64,000 bases of DNA, from assembly GCA_038087015.1 (NCBI GenBank), contig JASBNA010000001.1, forward strand, positions 1,178,001-1,242,000. The letters are read 5' to 3'. A program made the translations under genes and the position numbers. This DNA comes from Cerrena zonata. Taxonomy: Eukaryota; Basidiomycota; Agaricomycetes; Polyporales; Cerrenaceae. Below the pieces are notes generated by a model, which did no database searches, was not told the origin of the DNA, and worked only from the letters and a program-made list of their open reading frames with translations. Shown one piece after another: positions 33,970 to 44,856 of the stretch. Position 1 is the first letter of the stretch; every line of letters begins with the position of its first letter.

Positions 33970-35047
33970 TTAAGGTATTTTCTTAGCATAGGATGATTTT
34001 AGGCCAATCTGTTCGAATTCGCCTTGTGATACCCGTTTCATAAATGTTTGCATACGGGACTCGTGCGGAGCAAACATAGTGTTGAACTCTTCCACAGTCC
34101 GTGGTACCCTTTCGGAAGATGCATCAGTGGCTGGCGTGTCTTTGAGCACATCCGCCAATGCTCTGGCTCGTCGTATAGAATCGGGTATCTGTCGAACAAC
34201 AGCAGGCATAGGCCGGGGAGGGGGTTCCGGTGAAACGGTCGACTGTGGGGTCGGCAGATGGGATGTGGAACGTCCAAGAGGAAGTGCGCTGGTGATAATC
34301 GGTGGTAGTACTCGTGAGGAAATACTCGATGGACCCGCTTCGAGAAATGGCCTTTCTAGAGACGTTTGAGAGGGTAATGGCGCAGTGGCTGGCTGCTGTA
34401 CCAAAAAACATTAATACCAGGGCATCACCTATGGCATGTGGTGAAACGCACACTAATGGTATTGATTTTTCGGTTTGTGCGATCTTTGTACCAGATAACC
34501 CATCGTCCGAGTTCACCTGGGTTTATTGACAACGAGCCGGCCCACACTATCATCATCTCTTGTGTTGGGTTTGGGTCTTCTTGGATCAGCCCTTCGAGCG
34601 CGTGGAAATCTTGGAGTCGGAAGGATGGAAATACTGCCAATGCCACTCAGATGTCGCATTCCATCTGTGTGTACACGGTGAATACGTACGTGTTTGCTGC
34701 ACATTAACAAGTGGTTCATTCTTGACTTTGTTCAAGGTTTTATGATGATTGTAAAAGAAGCGGCTGATACTGTCTTTGGTGTACCAGTCACATCCTGGTA
34801 TTTCGTGTATTGCTTTAACTAGCTCAAGACGCTGGACCATGGACGGCTGGGGTGTAACATTTTCACAGAAATCTGTTGACCCTAATGTGAGTGCGAGGTA
34901 TGGACGACGTCGAAGCCTGAGGATAAGCATACCGGTAAGGATTTTCCTTGCGGCTGGTGGTAGACGCTGTTGAGGACGTCGTTGCCGAGGAGGTTCTTGG
35001 GGAGTTGGTGGGTAAGCATCGTTTTGCATCTGTGGTACACCCTCCAT
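33970..35047 (-). CDS. Putative regulator with two homeodomain-like segments
   Basis: Three exons (35047-34690, 34633-34452, 34395-33970) sum exactly to 321 codons plus stop. After a Pro/Gln-rich start, exon 1 contains a helical segment ending PGCDWYTKDSISRFFYNHHK. Exon 2 contains FHALEGLIQEDPNPTQ, then WAGSLSINPGELGRWVIWYK and DRTNRK. This has the spacing and recognition-helix shape of a homeodomain (Leu in helix 1, Pro turn, W-x-x-W-[FY]-x-x-R). Exon 3 is disordered, Pro/Ser-rich, with RRARALADVLKDT near the end. DNA binding in the nucleus is inferred from this shape alone. It is not a recognised HD1/HD2 mating-type protein, and both segments are divergent. Confidence 0.55.
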
Positions 35048-35504
35048 GGCTAACCGCGGGCGGTGGCGGGCGAGTGCAAACGCGAGTTGGGCGTGGATAA
35101 AGCAAACGGAGGGGTTTATATAGAGGAGAGCATGGCTTCTTTGTTCCCCCCTTGCCTGCCACTCATGGATGTAGAAAATAAGGTGCACTATGCTACTCTG
35201 GGTTAACCAATGTACCGGGTCTTCGTAAATATATTCCCACCCATTCGGCAACAAAATGTATCAGATAATAGACCTTGTGTAGCCACTTATCATACCGTAA
35301 TCGCGCTCGCAGCACGAGTGTACCTACACGGCGGACTTACAACCTGCCAGTGAATGTAAAGGAAGCAAGGGGCATGGGGTCAGAGTCTTCTCTTACTTCT
35401 AGAAGAACCCTCGGCAGCTCGGGTAGATTCACCTAATTGTGAGGATTGCGGTATGGTAGAGTGTCAGGGGAGGTTGAACGTTGAAATTTGAAACCTAATC
35501 GACC
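35048..35504. other. Intergenic, promoter side of the homeodomain-like gene
   Basis: GC-rich leader-like sequence next to the start at 35047, then nothing recognised up to the inverted-repeat element. Confidence 0.4.
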
Positions 35505-35507
35505 TTA

Positions 35508-35866
35508 CAGCTCTTTCGGAAAACCTTGTCGCACGCCTTTTTTTTTTTTTTTGAAAGTTGCATCAGGCGCTTCGCTACCAGCGGGTACTCTAAAGGCCCA
35601 ACTGACGACTTATGGTATATTTAGTGAGCTAGTGCATTATTTACTGTACTATATATTCAGTGATATCAGACATTCTTTTACAGTGCAAACGGAGTCCAAC
35701 AGAGTGTTCAATTATGACTTCAGGCATTTAGTGCTTGTTAAGCGTGGGATATCAAAATCATCATGAGCTACTGCTTTTGGTAACAGGAAGGGCCTGAGCG
35801 CCCAATATTGATGCGTCCGTAAAATAAAATAAAAAAGGCGTGCGACAAGGTTTTCCGAAAGAGCTG
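35508..35866. mobile_element. MITE with 36-bp terminal inverted repeats
   Basis: Positions 35508-35543 and 35831-35866 are perfect reverse complements over 36 bases, starting CAGCTCTTTCGGAAAACC. The dinucleotide TA flanks both outer ends (35506-35507 and 35867-35868), as expected for the TA target site of Tc1/mariner-type elements. The 359-bp body is AT-rich and has no coding capacity, with a T14-16 run just inside the left repeat and an A-rich stretch inside the right. Such non-autonomous elements are moved by a transposase encoded elsewhere. Perfect repeats suggest a recent insertion. Confidence 0.85.
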
Positions 35867-37047
35867 TAAAGCAACTACTATATTTGTACCATAGATACCG
35901 CACAGCGCGCTCCACGAAATGATATTGAATGTCACTCAAGGTTTTAACTTAATTCACACACGTATATGCGGTCACAAAGAGCAATGACAAGTTCAAGACT
36001 TGTCACGCCCGTGGAAATCCGATAATCTGCACATAACTACCTACATAGACAGCGATGAAGGGGTGATGAAGCGACGTAACAATGGAGGGAGGGAACGCAG
36101 CGGGAGGAAAGCTTCAATCAGCAGGCGGGATATAAAGCAGAGGAGGAAATAAGAAGAGAGATCATCCACAGAGGCATATCATGTCAACGACAACTGCAGT
36201 ATCCCAAAAGAAAGGGTTTGATCGAAAAAGATCGAAGGATAGAAAAAAAACACTGGATCAAGTATGTATGGGATTTTCGTACATTTTCCGGTGTTTTTGT
36301 GGGGTTTCGTAAAAAATATCTGAAGGGAGATCTGATGAGGGGAACGTGAGAGGAAGTGAGAAAAGCAACGTGAACAACATTAGTGGTAGCAAAGCGTCTC
36401 AAGTGGCAAAACGAAATATACACAACGAACAACCTTCGAGTGCGCTGAGATGCGAACCGTCCATAGAGCCGTGGGTCGATAACGAAACCACGGATAAAAA
36501 CCTCTGGAAAGGATCGGTGGCTGCCAGTTTGAAGGATCAGGGAATGGACACATCTTGTGATTCTTGTGCCAATTGGGTATTCAAACGTGAATCCCAACCG
36601 CGCGAATAGATACGAGAGGCGATGTCGAGTCGAAAGAAATGTGGGAATCTTGTTCTGGCGAATTCCGAGACAGGATGGATATGTCGAGGATGGGTGGAAT
36701 TGCCGATACTGAGGAGAGAAAAAGATAGAGAATAGGAAGAATGAAGAACAAAAAACCAAGCCATGATGATCTGTTAACATGCTGACCGAGGAGACATATT
36801 CGATAGTAGAGGCTGACGAGCGAAGGGAGTGGAGAATGAACCGGGCTTACGCTAGCGTAAGGGTAGTCCATGTCGGAAGTATGAGGTACAAGGGGTTCGA
36901 CAGCCAACGGGAAGTATGATACGTTGAGACGAGAGACAGAGAGATAGAAGACGAAACAACTTGAAGAGATGACGATGTTGGAGGCCCGAAATATGGAAAA
37001 ATTGTTCTATGCCTCGAGAATGATACTGTCTATTGTGAATAATTCTC
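35867..37047. other. Intergenic between the MITE and the cyclin stop
   Basis: The minus strand of 36184-36907 is C+T rich and keeps a 198-codon frame open, but its composition is that of a biased transcript tail rather than a protein. This is the downstream side of the cyclin gene. No repeat or conserved motif seen. Confidence 0.4.
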
Positions 37048-39414
37048 TCACACCTTTAGAGAGATTCGGCCGTGAGTATCGATCGGACGTTCGTATGCAG
37101 CATATGGTTGGCGTTCATACGATCCCCAGTTCGACGATGACGCAGGAGGGGGAGCAGGCACGTAGTGCTGTTCGGTGTAGCGTGGCTCAACGTATTGATC
37201 ATACCGTGACTGAGAGTACGAACGGTAATGACCTTGAGTTGGAGCTGGAGGGTGATACGACAAGGATTGAGATCTGGAATGCGAGACTGCAGGAGGTGCG
37301 TATGTGTAGTCGTAACCTGAGTGCTGCGGGACAAACATAGAAGGCAACCCAACGGGATGTTCGTAATCCGGTGCCCAAGGCCAAGCCGCACGGTAGCGCA
37401 TTTCACTCTGCCGAGGCGGAGGGGGAAGCACAATAGGTTGTGGGGCCACATAATGAGAAGGAGCCTTGGGATGGATCAGTTCGTCACCAGAGGGGCTCCA
37501 GCGCGCAGGAGGTGGAAGCTCTCTAATGGGCTCAACACGTCTCTCCTGGCTACGACTATGATGTATAGAGCTAGCACCACTGGATCGACGTTTGGGCACA
37601 TACTCATGCCTTAATGGACCTTCGGCGTCCAAATCAATATCAGCAAGATCGACGGCGTATGTCTGTTCGAGCTGCTCTACTTCCCTCCGTTTCTCTTCCA
37701 GCCCAAGGAAGACGGGCTCCTCTGGATTCTTGTTCCATCGCTGGTTTGCGTGAATGAGGATATCCAAAGATCTGCGAATGATAGTGTGAGGACTTGTTGA
37801 AGGACGTGAAATCGGTTGTGGGAATGCCGGCGACGACAACGAAACATGGTACGCCATCAGCGTGTCCAACCAACGGGACCATTCAGAAGGACTGATGGTC
37901 AAGTCGTACTTGAAGACACCAAGAGCCAATGCCTCCAGTCGATTGAGAGATTGGATTGGTACATTGGAGATGGAGTGCCTGCGATTAGAAGTTAACGACA
38001 TTGTTGTGAATAATAGGATATGTAAGTCATACCAAGTCTTGTTGGAGAACGTGTGGTCATCCAGCCACTTGTTGGCTAACATACAACCCAGCAATACTAA
38101 TCGGAAGGGAGTGTAGGCCTCTGCCTCACGCTCGAGCAAGGTATAATTCTCTTTAAGGAATTCATGCCTGAAGTATTCCTCCTTATCATCTTCGGGTCCC
38201 AAGTAGCATGGGCCGAAGAAGACAGGAAGCTTCACAATGTAGTGCAACGCTAGGAAGATAGCAGAAGGCTGGAGTAGAGTCGACATGAAAAGGGAATGAA
38301 TGTTGCGTGCGAGTGAGCTGGGCGGAGATAGCGAGTATCGTTTCTCGTAACCACTAGAAGAAAATTGAGGATCAGGCATGTGTAAAAGAAACTGGTGAGG
38401 ATTAGTGGCATACCTGGGGCGTCCACATTGGGGTTTGATGAACATGCCAGTAGTGCATACCTTCCATACGAAATTGGCCATCCATTCGGCGAGTGGTTCG
38501 GCAAGTTTCTTATAGTCACCGCTGCCGAATGAGGCGGGGGAAGGCTCAGAAACTGGGGCTGGCTGAGTGACTTGACGTGCCTGATGATCGTACTGCTGCT
38601 GGCACTGGTAACATTGGTTGCCGCAGCATTCCTCATACGCGTAGGTGGGTTGCGAAACCACATCAGGTTGGTGGCGGTGTCCACTGTAATGGATGTTATT
38701 CTGGGATTCGGCCAAGGCACGTTCGACATAATCGCCGAAAGGAGTGGCAGGTCCGACGGGACTGGAGAGATCATGGCTCCTGATAACATCTGGGGATGTC
38801 TCTTCATACAGTGGTGTGAACATACCACGATCGACGGATGACTGGGGGTATACATTCTCGTCGTTTGCAGCATATCCCGAGGTGAACTCGAGGGAATCAT
38901 TGTCGGAATCAAGACCTTGCATCTCGATGTCAGTGCGAGTGAGGGAAGAAACATCACTGTGCCATCCGTCTTCCTCGTCGATTGGGCTCATCTCGTCATC
39001 TGCGTCTTCCGCAGGATTAGGGTACATGCCAACGGTAGAGCCAGTAGCGTAGCTAGCAGCAGCAATGAGGGTCGAGACGGGCGGAATGCACGCTTGCGCG
39101 GGCGCTCCTTTAATGACTGTAGCGTTGTCCGCGACAGTCAACCCTTGGTTAAAACCCGACCCGCCAGTGTAATGACGAAGGTTATCGTCTTCCCAGACGG
39201 CGCGGGGCTTGTTGCGTCTCCAGTCGGGCAGGGAATTGATCCACTCCTCCCTAGTCGCGAACGCGGGGGGAGGCCCACGAGGCGGAAGAGGCAAGGAGTG
39301 CGTAGCGTGCTGGAACAGGGAAGACCTGGATTCTGGGTCACTAAATTGGGAGTGTTTGATTACGGGATGGGCGGGCTGCTTGGTGTAGAATGGGACGGGA
39401 ACTGGCATTTGCAA
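37048..39414 (-). CDS. PCL/Pho80-type cyclin with long disordered flanks
   Basis: Partner of a Pho85-like kinase, linking nutrient or cell-cycle state to phosphorylation. The first 270 residues are disordered and acidic. The cyclin box runs from LAEWMANFVWKVC through LLQPSAIFLALHYIVKLPVF and FRLVLLGCMLANKWLDDHTF. It continues SNKTW, then HSISNVPIQSLNRLEALALG and VFKYDLTISPSEW, the PCL pattern. The C-terminal third is Pro/Ser/Tyr-rich. The frame is open throughout, but two segments (about 38355-38414 and 37979-38035) have GT-AG borders and lengths divisible by three. Removing them restores SGYEKRY and SNKTWHSIS, so they are introns. Confidence 0.82.
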   Translation of the reverse strand: MQMPVPVPFYTKQPAHPVIKHSQFSDPESRSSLFQHATHSLPLPPRGPPPAFATREEWINSLPDWRRNKPRAVWEDDNLRHYTGGSGFNQGLTVADNATVIKGAPAQACIPPVSTLIAAASYATGSTVGMYPNPAEDADDEMSPIDEEDGWHSDVSSLTRTDIEMQGLDSDNDSLEFTSGYAANDENVYPQSSVDRGMFTPLYEETSPDVIRSHDLSSPVGPATPFGDYVERALAESQNNIHYSGHRHQPDVVSQPTYAYEECCGNQCYQCQQQYDHQARQVTQPAPVSEPSPASFGSGDYKKLAEPLAEWMANFVWKVCTTGMFIKPQCGRPRYATNPHQFLLHMPDPQFSSSGYEKRYSLSPPSSLARNIHSLFMSTLLQPSAIFLALHYIVKLPVFFGPCYLGPEDDKEEYFRHEFLKENYTLLEREAEAYTPFRLVLLGCMLANKWLDDHTFSNKTWYDLHILLFTTMSLTSNRRHSISNVPIQSLNRLEALALGVFKYDLTISPSEWSRWLDTLMAYHVSLSSPAFPQPISRPSTSPHTIIRRSLDILIHANQRWNKNPEEPVFLGLEEKRREVEQLEQTYAVDLADIDLDAEGPLRHEYVPKRRSSGASSIHHSRSQERRVEPIRELPPPARWSPSGDELIHPKAPSHYVAPQPIVLPPPPRQSEMRYRAAWPWAPDYEHPVGLPSMFVPQHSGYDYTYAPPAVSHSRSQSLSYHPPAPTQGHYRSYSQSRYDQYVEPRYTEQHYVPAPPPASSSNWGSYERQPYAAYERPIDTHGRISLKV

Positions 39415-40272
39415 AATTAGAGATCTGAGGCGACCGGTGCCGCCTGGTGCGCAATACGTTCGGAGGTAGATTTTACCACCGAGTATGCGCGAGGCTTACG
39501 ACTGAGATGAGAGAGAAGGTGTGGTAGAAAAGCGGTCGTAAAGTAGGTCGTGAAGTCGAGAAAAGAGCAGAAAAAAGAGGCGGAAAATGGAGCGAGGTGA
39601 CGATGACGTCCGATGGAGGGAGATGGCAAACGCGCAGCGAAGGCGTGCCTTTTAAGCTAGTCGGTTGATCTCTGGTTGGGAGAGGGAGGAGTGGCCGGAA
39701 CTTTGTGGACGACAAAGAGGACTTTGTGGCCGTTGAGGCAGCCTCTCTCTGACCAGCGAAGAGAAATCTAACGAGGGGAGTGCGAGACAATTCAAGCGAC
39801 CTCTCCTACTGAGACCGCCGCCGTCGTGGTCGTCGTCGAGGACAGGAGTGTGGGATGGGACTGGCAACGATAGACCGCCTCGACGGAGGGAGGGTCGATC
39901 CTAGGGGGCCAAGATGAGTGGGTGAAGAAAAGCAGGGCGTCCGACAACGCTCCCATAAAGGCCTTTCCACAGCTTATGTAAGCGGCTCTCATCTCGGCTC
40001 ACTGAATGCATGTCTCCTCGAGCAATAATCAGTGTAATAGCCCGGTGCTGCACCAAGATAGCCTGTTTTGACTGCCAGTGATCCCTGACTCACACCGCAG
40101 CTGCAGCCGTCTACTGTCATAGTCACCATCTACAGCTACGGGCCCCCCAGCTGCCAGGTCCACAGCTCCCACCATCCCACCTGTACTCACGCGGCAACCC
40201 CAGCCGAAACATCAGCAACACATCTCTGTGAACGCGGTCCCGTATCATCTCTGACACACCTAAATCCAAGCA
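39415..40272. promoter_or_regulatory. Divergent region, cyclin / STRIPAK gene
   Basis: An 858-bp region between opposing starts, C+T rich on the minus strand from 39480 to 39830, consistent with a long cyclin leader. CA-rich leader sequence directly precedes the ATG at 40273. No TATA called. Confidence 0.4.
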
Positions 40273-43200
40273 ATGGTCTTCCCGCAATTACCCTCCTACA
40301 ACGCGTCTCAGGAAAATGGTGCCCCCTCTCAGGGCGGACTCGATTCCATTTCCCTCGGCCAACTCAAGGCCATGGTCGGGTCTGCTCCCAAAACAAAGGC
40401 ATGTCCGGTATCGCCATGCCTCCCATCCCCCACGCTGATATCCGTCGAGTATGTAGCAATCTACCTATGATTTTCGTTATGACGACGAGGACACCGTTCT
40501 CAATGAAATTGAAGAGTTCTACTCTTACGTTGAAATGCCCCAAGCAGGGGAAAACCTGAAAGCATGGCAAGGCTTCTTCCCTGGAAGTAAGCTTCGCATC
40601 AATACATCATAATATCTTGTGCTGTTATTTATTGCAATCAAACGTCATAGAATGGACTGAGAGCTCGTCTGCAGAACGCAGAATGCACATAGACCTCCTC
40701 CTCGAGGGTTTGGAACATCGTGATTCCGAGTTTCGCTACGCCAGTGCGCGACGACTGTTTTACGTCTTGCAAGGTGGGTCGTGTCAGACACACTCAATCT
40801 CTGACACTGACTGAACAAACTCAAGGCACCTTTGCCGAGACACATTCCCCAGAGGATCAGCTTCGATGGATATTTGAGAATGGTAAAGTCGTACGAGCTG
40901 CTAATGGTCTTAGCTACGTCGTGGAAGCCGTGAAAATCGCAAGTTCTAAGCATGACTTTTTATGGTACGGTACAAGCTATTACGATGAATCCGACAAGCT
41001 CATTTCTTAACCTAATGCAGCACATTGTCAGACGCACACGTTGAACATCTTAACATTACACCACAGGACAAAGCTGATCTAGTGGAGGAAGTGAACACAG
41101 AATTGTCCATCCATCTCGGAATGCTTTTTCATCTCGTTCAAGTTTTCAAGGGTCACGATGATTTCGCTGATGAACTGAGTATGCATCTCTTTAACCTTCC
41201 TCCGCGCTCCATTCACTGACACCGCTCAGTGAGCCTCGACCCGCCCTTGCCGGTGTATCTTTTCAATGTGGTTGCGAGTTTGAAAGACAAGAGCGCCAAA
41301 GGCTATCCTGTGAAGAAGGTGAGACTCCCCGGACTATCATTCGTTCATCACAAACAAGTCTTGACACTCAAACTTGATCATTTTTAGCTGTTATTACTCC
41401 TCTGGAAAACACTGTTAGCGTGTTGTGGAGGTATTCGGGAACTTGCACGTGTCAAAAAGCTCTCGCGGGAGCTTGCAGGTCTGGGAGAAATCCCTGATGA
41501 AGGTAATCCAATCACCTACATCGTGACTCCTAGATACGCAGTTGAACTCATCATGACAAATTCTTGACACACAAATAGCTATCCCAATCAAGGCCTCCCC
41601 TCTTGATATCGAAGCGTTTCATCAGGAAATTTCCGTAAAGTACCCGACGTTCACCCCTCCGCATCCAACACCGCCCGAGGTGAAGCGTGTACCAGTTGCC
41701 ACAGATAAACTCGCTCAAGCGTATTCGCCGATCCCTATACGGCATCACTACGACCATGATGAAACTGACATGCATCACTCTGGCCTTCCTCCAGGGTCTC
41801 AACCAATCCCATTCCATACTCAATCCAGCAATCAGGGTTTCCGTGGGGGACCTCAACCTCCAACGCCTGCTCCTTCCCCTCCACCGGCGCCGAAACCTAA
41901 GAAACAGCAGTTCCAGACTGATCAAAACAGACCTTTTTTATTCCCCTTTTCTCGCAGGCTAGGTCAACGCAATGCTCGCTTGGTACCCTTTGCTATCGAT
42001 GAAGCAGACAAACTCTATCATAGACATATGTATATCAGTCATGAGCTCTGGCAGATGTGGAAAACAAGAGAGGAATGTATGGCTGTCGAGAGCGGTCTGG
42101 AATTCATGCCGGGTTCAGAGAAGATTGAATCACTCAAACCTTCTCAGACACAAACGGTAATTTTTTTCATCTTGAGACATCGTCACCCTCAAAGGTACGG
42201 ATCTTGCTAACACAACTTTGATAGGCAGAGGGGTCAGATGTACTTCCAGACGTGGCCCAGTTAGATGCCAAGATTGCTGAAGCAGAAGCTGCGCTAGCCC
42301 AGGCGGAGTCTTCTGGAGACAAGCGTCGGGCCCGAGAACGCAGAGAAGACCTTACGCGTCTAAGGAGAGTAGAGCAGATCTATGTCAGTTTATTTTGGTT
42401 CAGCCTCTGTTCCGAGAGCTTTGCTGACGGAGGCGATAGCATGGAGTGCTTCCGGTGTTGTCGAGCTGGGTTCTCGTTTTACTCAAACTTCTTTTGGCCA
42501 CGGTCACCGCTGGACAGAATGGTCAACAACAACCCAACGTACCTCCGATTATTATGCGTATGTTCAACTATTTACTTATGTTTTTGTTGATTTGTTGAGG
42601 TTCGTATGTCTAGTTGAACCACAAAATCTTGAGGAAGTTGATGTACTTCGACACCGAGAAATCACTACAAAGGTGGTTTCGGCCATCCTTCTCTTGACCA
42701 TGAAATGGTTCAAGGTTTCTCGTGGGTCCTTCCACATCTGTTGCATTGCATTGTGTTGAAGTATATTCCCTAGATGCGATGAAATTCCATCATCTAGGAC
42801 AGATCCTCCTGGATACTAACTGTCTCCTGCTGATTCTAAAGATGCTCGGTCTACAAGAGATATCACAAACAGTTGTGTCCAAAGCCGATTCTCCAGACAA
42901 CAAGTACGTCACACCCGACCCAATCTTCTGTCACATCCTTTATCCCAAGCAATCTAAACCCTTCTAGTTTCTTCCAATATTGTTATCGCCACTTCTCACA
43001 GCACCCCCAACACAACCCCCTCGAGGATCATATGCAAAAAGGCCGCCGGCAGACCGTCATTCGGACGACCGTTCGACCTAATGGCGAGCAACATGACGAG
43101 GAAGTTGACCTTCTGACCGAATTCTCATGGCGAAACTTCTTTTCGACTATCAACTGTGCGAAGATCATGCAAAAGTTGTCCAAGCATCGATCCCACCGGA

Positions 43201-44605
43201 TCCGGATGCTCGTCCAATACAAAAGTTCTGTGAGTAACTACGTATATCGATGATCTGCAACTTGCTGATGGGACTATATTCATCCCTCATGATCTCATCT
43301 TTCCCAATCTATGCTATCTGTTCTATCTTGGGTTGATCTCTTTCATTTGGGAATTCCAGGCGGTTCTAAAGAGGATATTGAAAGTCCAGCACCCTATGCT
43401 TCAGTTGCACGTTCTCAAGTTGATAAAGAGTCAAGTGCCATTCTGTGGGAGAAAATGGAGACAGTGTAAGGATGCTTTTGAATGCGGTAGAATGGTTCAC
43501 CATTGATCTAACTGATATCCGGCCTATCGTTTAGCGAACATGCAGGTCATCACGTCGATCTACTTGAATTGTAGACCAGATTTGAGGGACGAATGGTTGA
43601 CGGGAATCGAAGTGGATGACGTTATGGACGCTCAGGTACTGGACCCCACATCTTCTGGCTCGTCGAAGCGGAGCGCTGACGTTTGTTATTTGTAGGCGCA
43701 AGAACATGCTCTACGTCACTTGGTGAAGTTTTGTACGTACCATCTTATCTTCTCTTGAGCGAATTCTAAGCCAAAGCTACTTCCAGACAATACCAGGCGA
43801 TATGGTGCCGCAGCTGCACATCATGCGAACAACATGCACCGTCGAGCCGGAAGTATTTCCCAACATTTGGAAGGTCTACATCCAGGACCAGAACTTTCAG
43901 GTATTTTGCGGCCTATCGGTACACCTAATCACGTCGACGCAGACGTCTTCCCTCCACTCCGCGCTCAAGCTCCAGACCCTTCGATCTTCCTACCCTACGT
44001 CACCGAAGATATTGCGTTCGAGGAAGAATACGAAGAGTACTTGTCTGACCTCGGTTGGTCGGATCAGTACCCGCACGCAGAAGGCACTTCTGCTTGGAGC
44101 AGATTACCAGAGTTCGCCGCTGATATCGCGGCGGATATTAGTGATAGTGAAAGTATTGTGTCGATTGGTGAGTTGGGAGATGATGCGCGTCTGAAGGCCG
44201 ACGGGGATGACAAGGATTCGGTGCCTGACGAGAATATGAATAACTGGGAGGTTTGTGTTTTCTTTTGTGATTTGTTTTCGGGTTGCTTGTTGACAGGGAG
44301 TTTCTCCGTTTTCTTAGCATATGAGTCCGAAGACGATGGCTGCTCTCACGAAGTCGCCTGCTGGTGGACGACGGTCGAGTTCTGGTAGTGGTCTCCGACC
44401 CGTCATGCCTTTCGCTTTGGATGAGAGTAGTGCTGTGGATGATAGCGAAGAACCAGAATTGGGACCAGTACCTCGGGAGCCGGACGGTCCGTTCCAAGCA
44501 GGTGCTGGCGTGGACGAAGTCGAATATGCCTATGGGTAAGTGTGATTGGTCGACGTTGTCTGGAAACGTGTTTGACTGAATGTAACCCTTTCACACAGCG
44601 TGTAA
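40273..44605 (+). CDS. FAR11: Far11/STRIP subunit of the STRIPAK complex
   Basis: Scaffold joining PP2A and kinases in STRIPAK; in fungi it affects fusion, fruiting and growth control, at the ER or nuclear envelope. The N-terminal N1221-type domain gives YDFRYDDEDTVLNEIEEFYS, SEFRYASARRLFYVLQGTFA, DLVEEVNTELSIHLGMLFHL and LLLLLWKTLLACCGGIRELA. The C-terminal DUF3402-type part gives LVPFAIDEADKLYHRHMYIS and, after further exons, GWSDQYPHAEGTSAWSRLPE. About fifteen introns are present. Exon 1 ends near 40398 with either a GC donor or, more likely, GTATCG at 40411. The last exon is just the end of a Gly codon, Val and stop (44603-44605). The Pro-rich linker near 41850 is disordered. Confidence 0.88.
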
Positions 44606-44856
44606 CTGGATGTCGGTACCCTGAGAAGTTCCTTCCATTTCATCCATAGTAAAGTTGTACTATTTTTGTCATATGTACCTGCTTTCAATTATACATGTGT
44701 TTTCTGTCGCTCTCTTGTTCGCGGGAAGGGTTCTATTCATAGACGTAAAATTGAGATACAATCTGGGAATATGGGTTAGTTTACTACGGCTACATGCGGA
44801 CTTGTATATGGAAGCAACAATACAATTCTTCATTTCTTTTTTCAAAACTTCTCTGC

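Noticed and set aside
33970..35047. Mating-type homeodomain (HD1/HD2) locus
   Set aside because: Only one gene, no divergent partner gene, and neither flanking gene is a usual A-locus neighbour such as MIP.
36184..36780. 198-codon minus-strand frame
   Set aside because: Phe/Ser/Arg-rich translation of a C+T-biased stretch downstream of the cyclin gene; no motif, no promoter, no splice partner.
40380..40470. GC-AG first intron in the STRIPAK gene
   Set aside because: A GC donor fits, but a GT donor (GTATCG) 12 bases further keeps the same phase, so the unusual intron is not needed.
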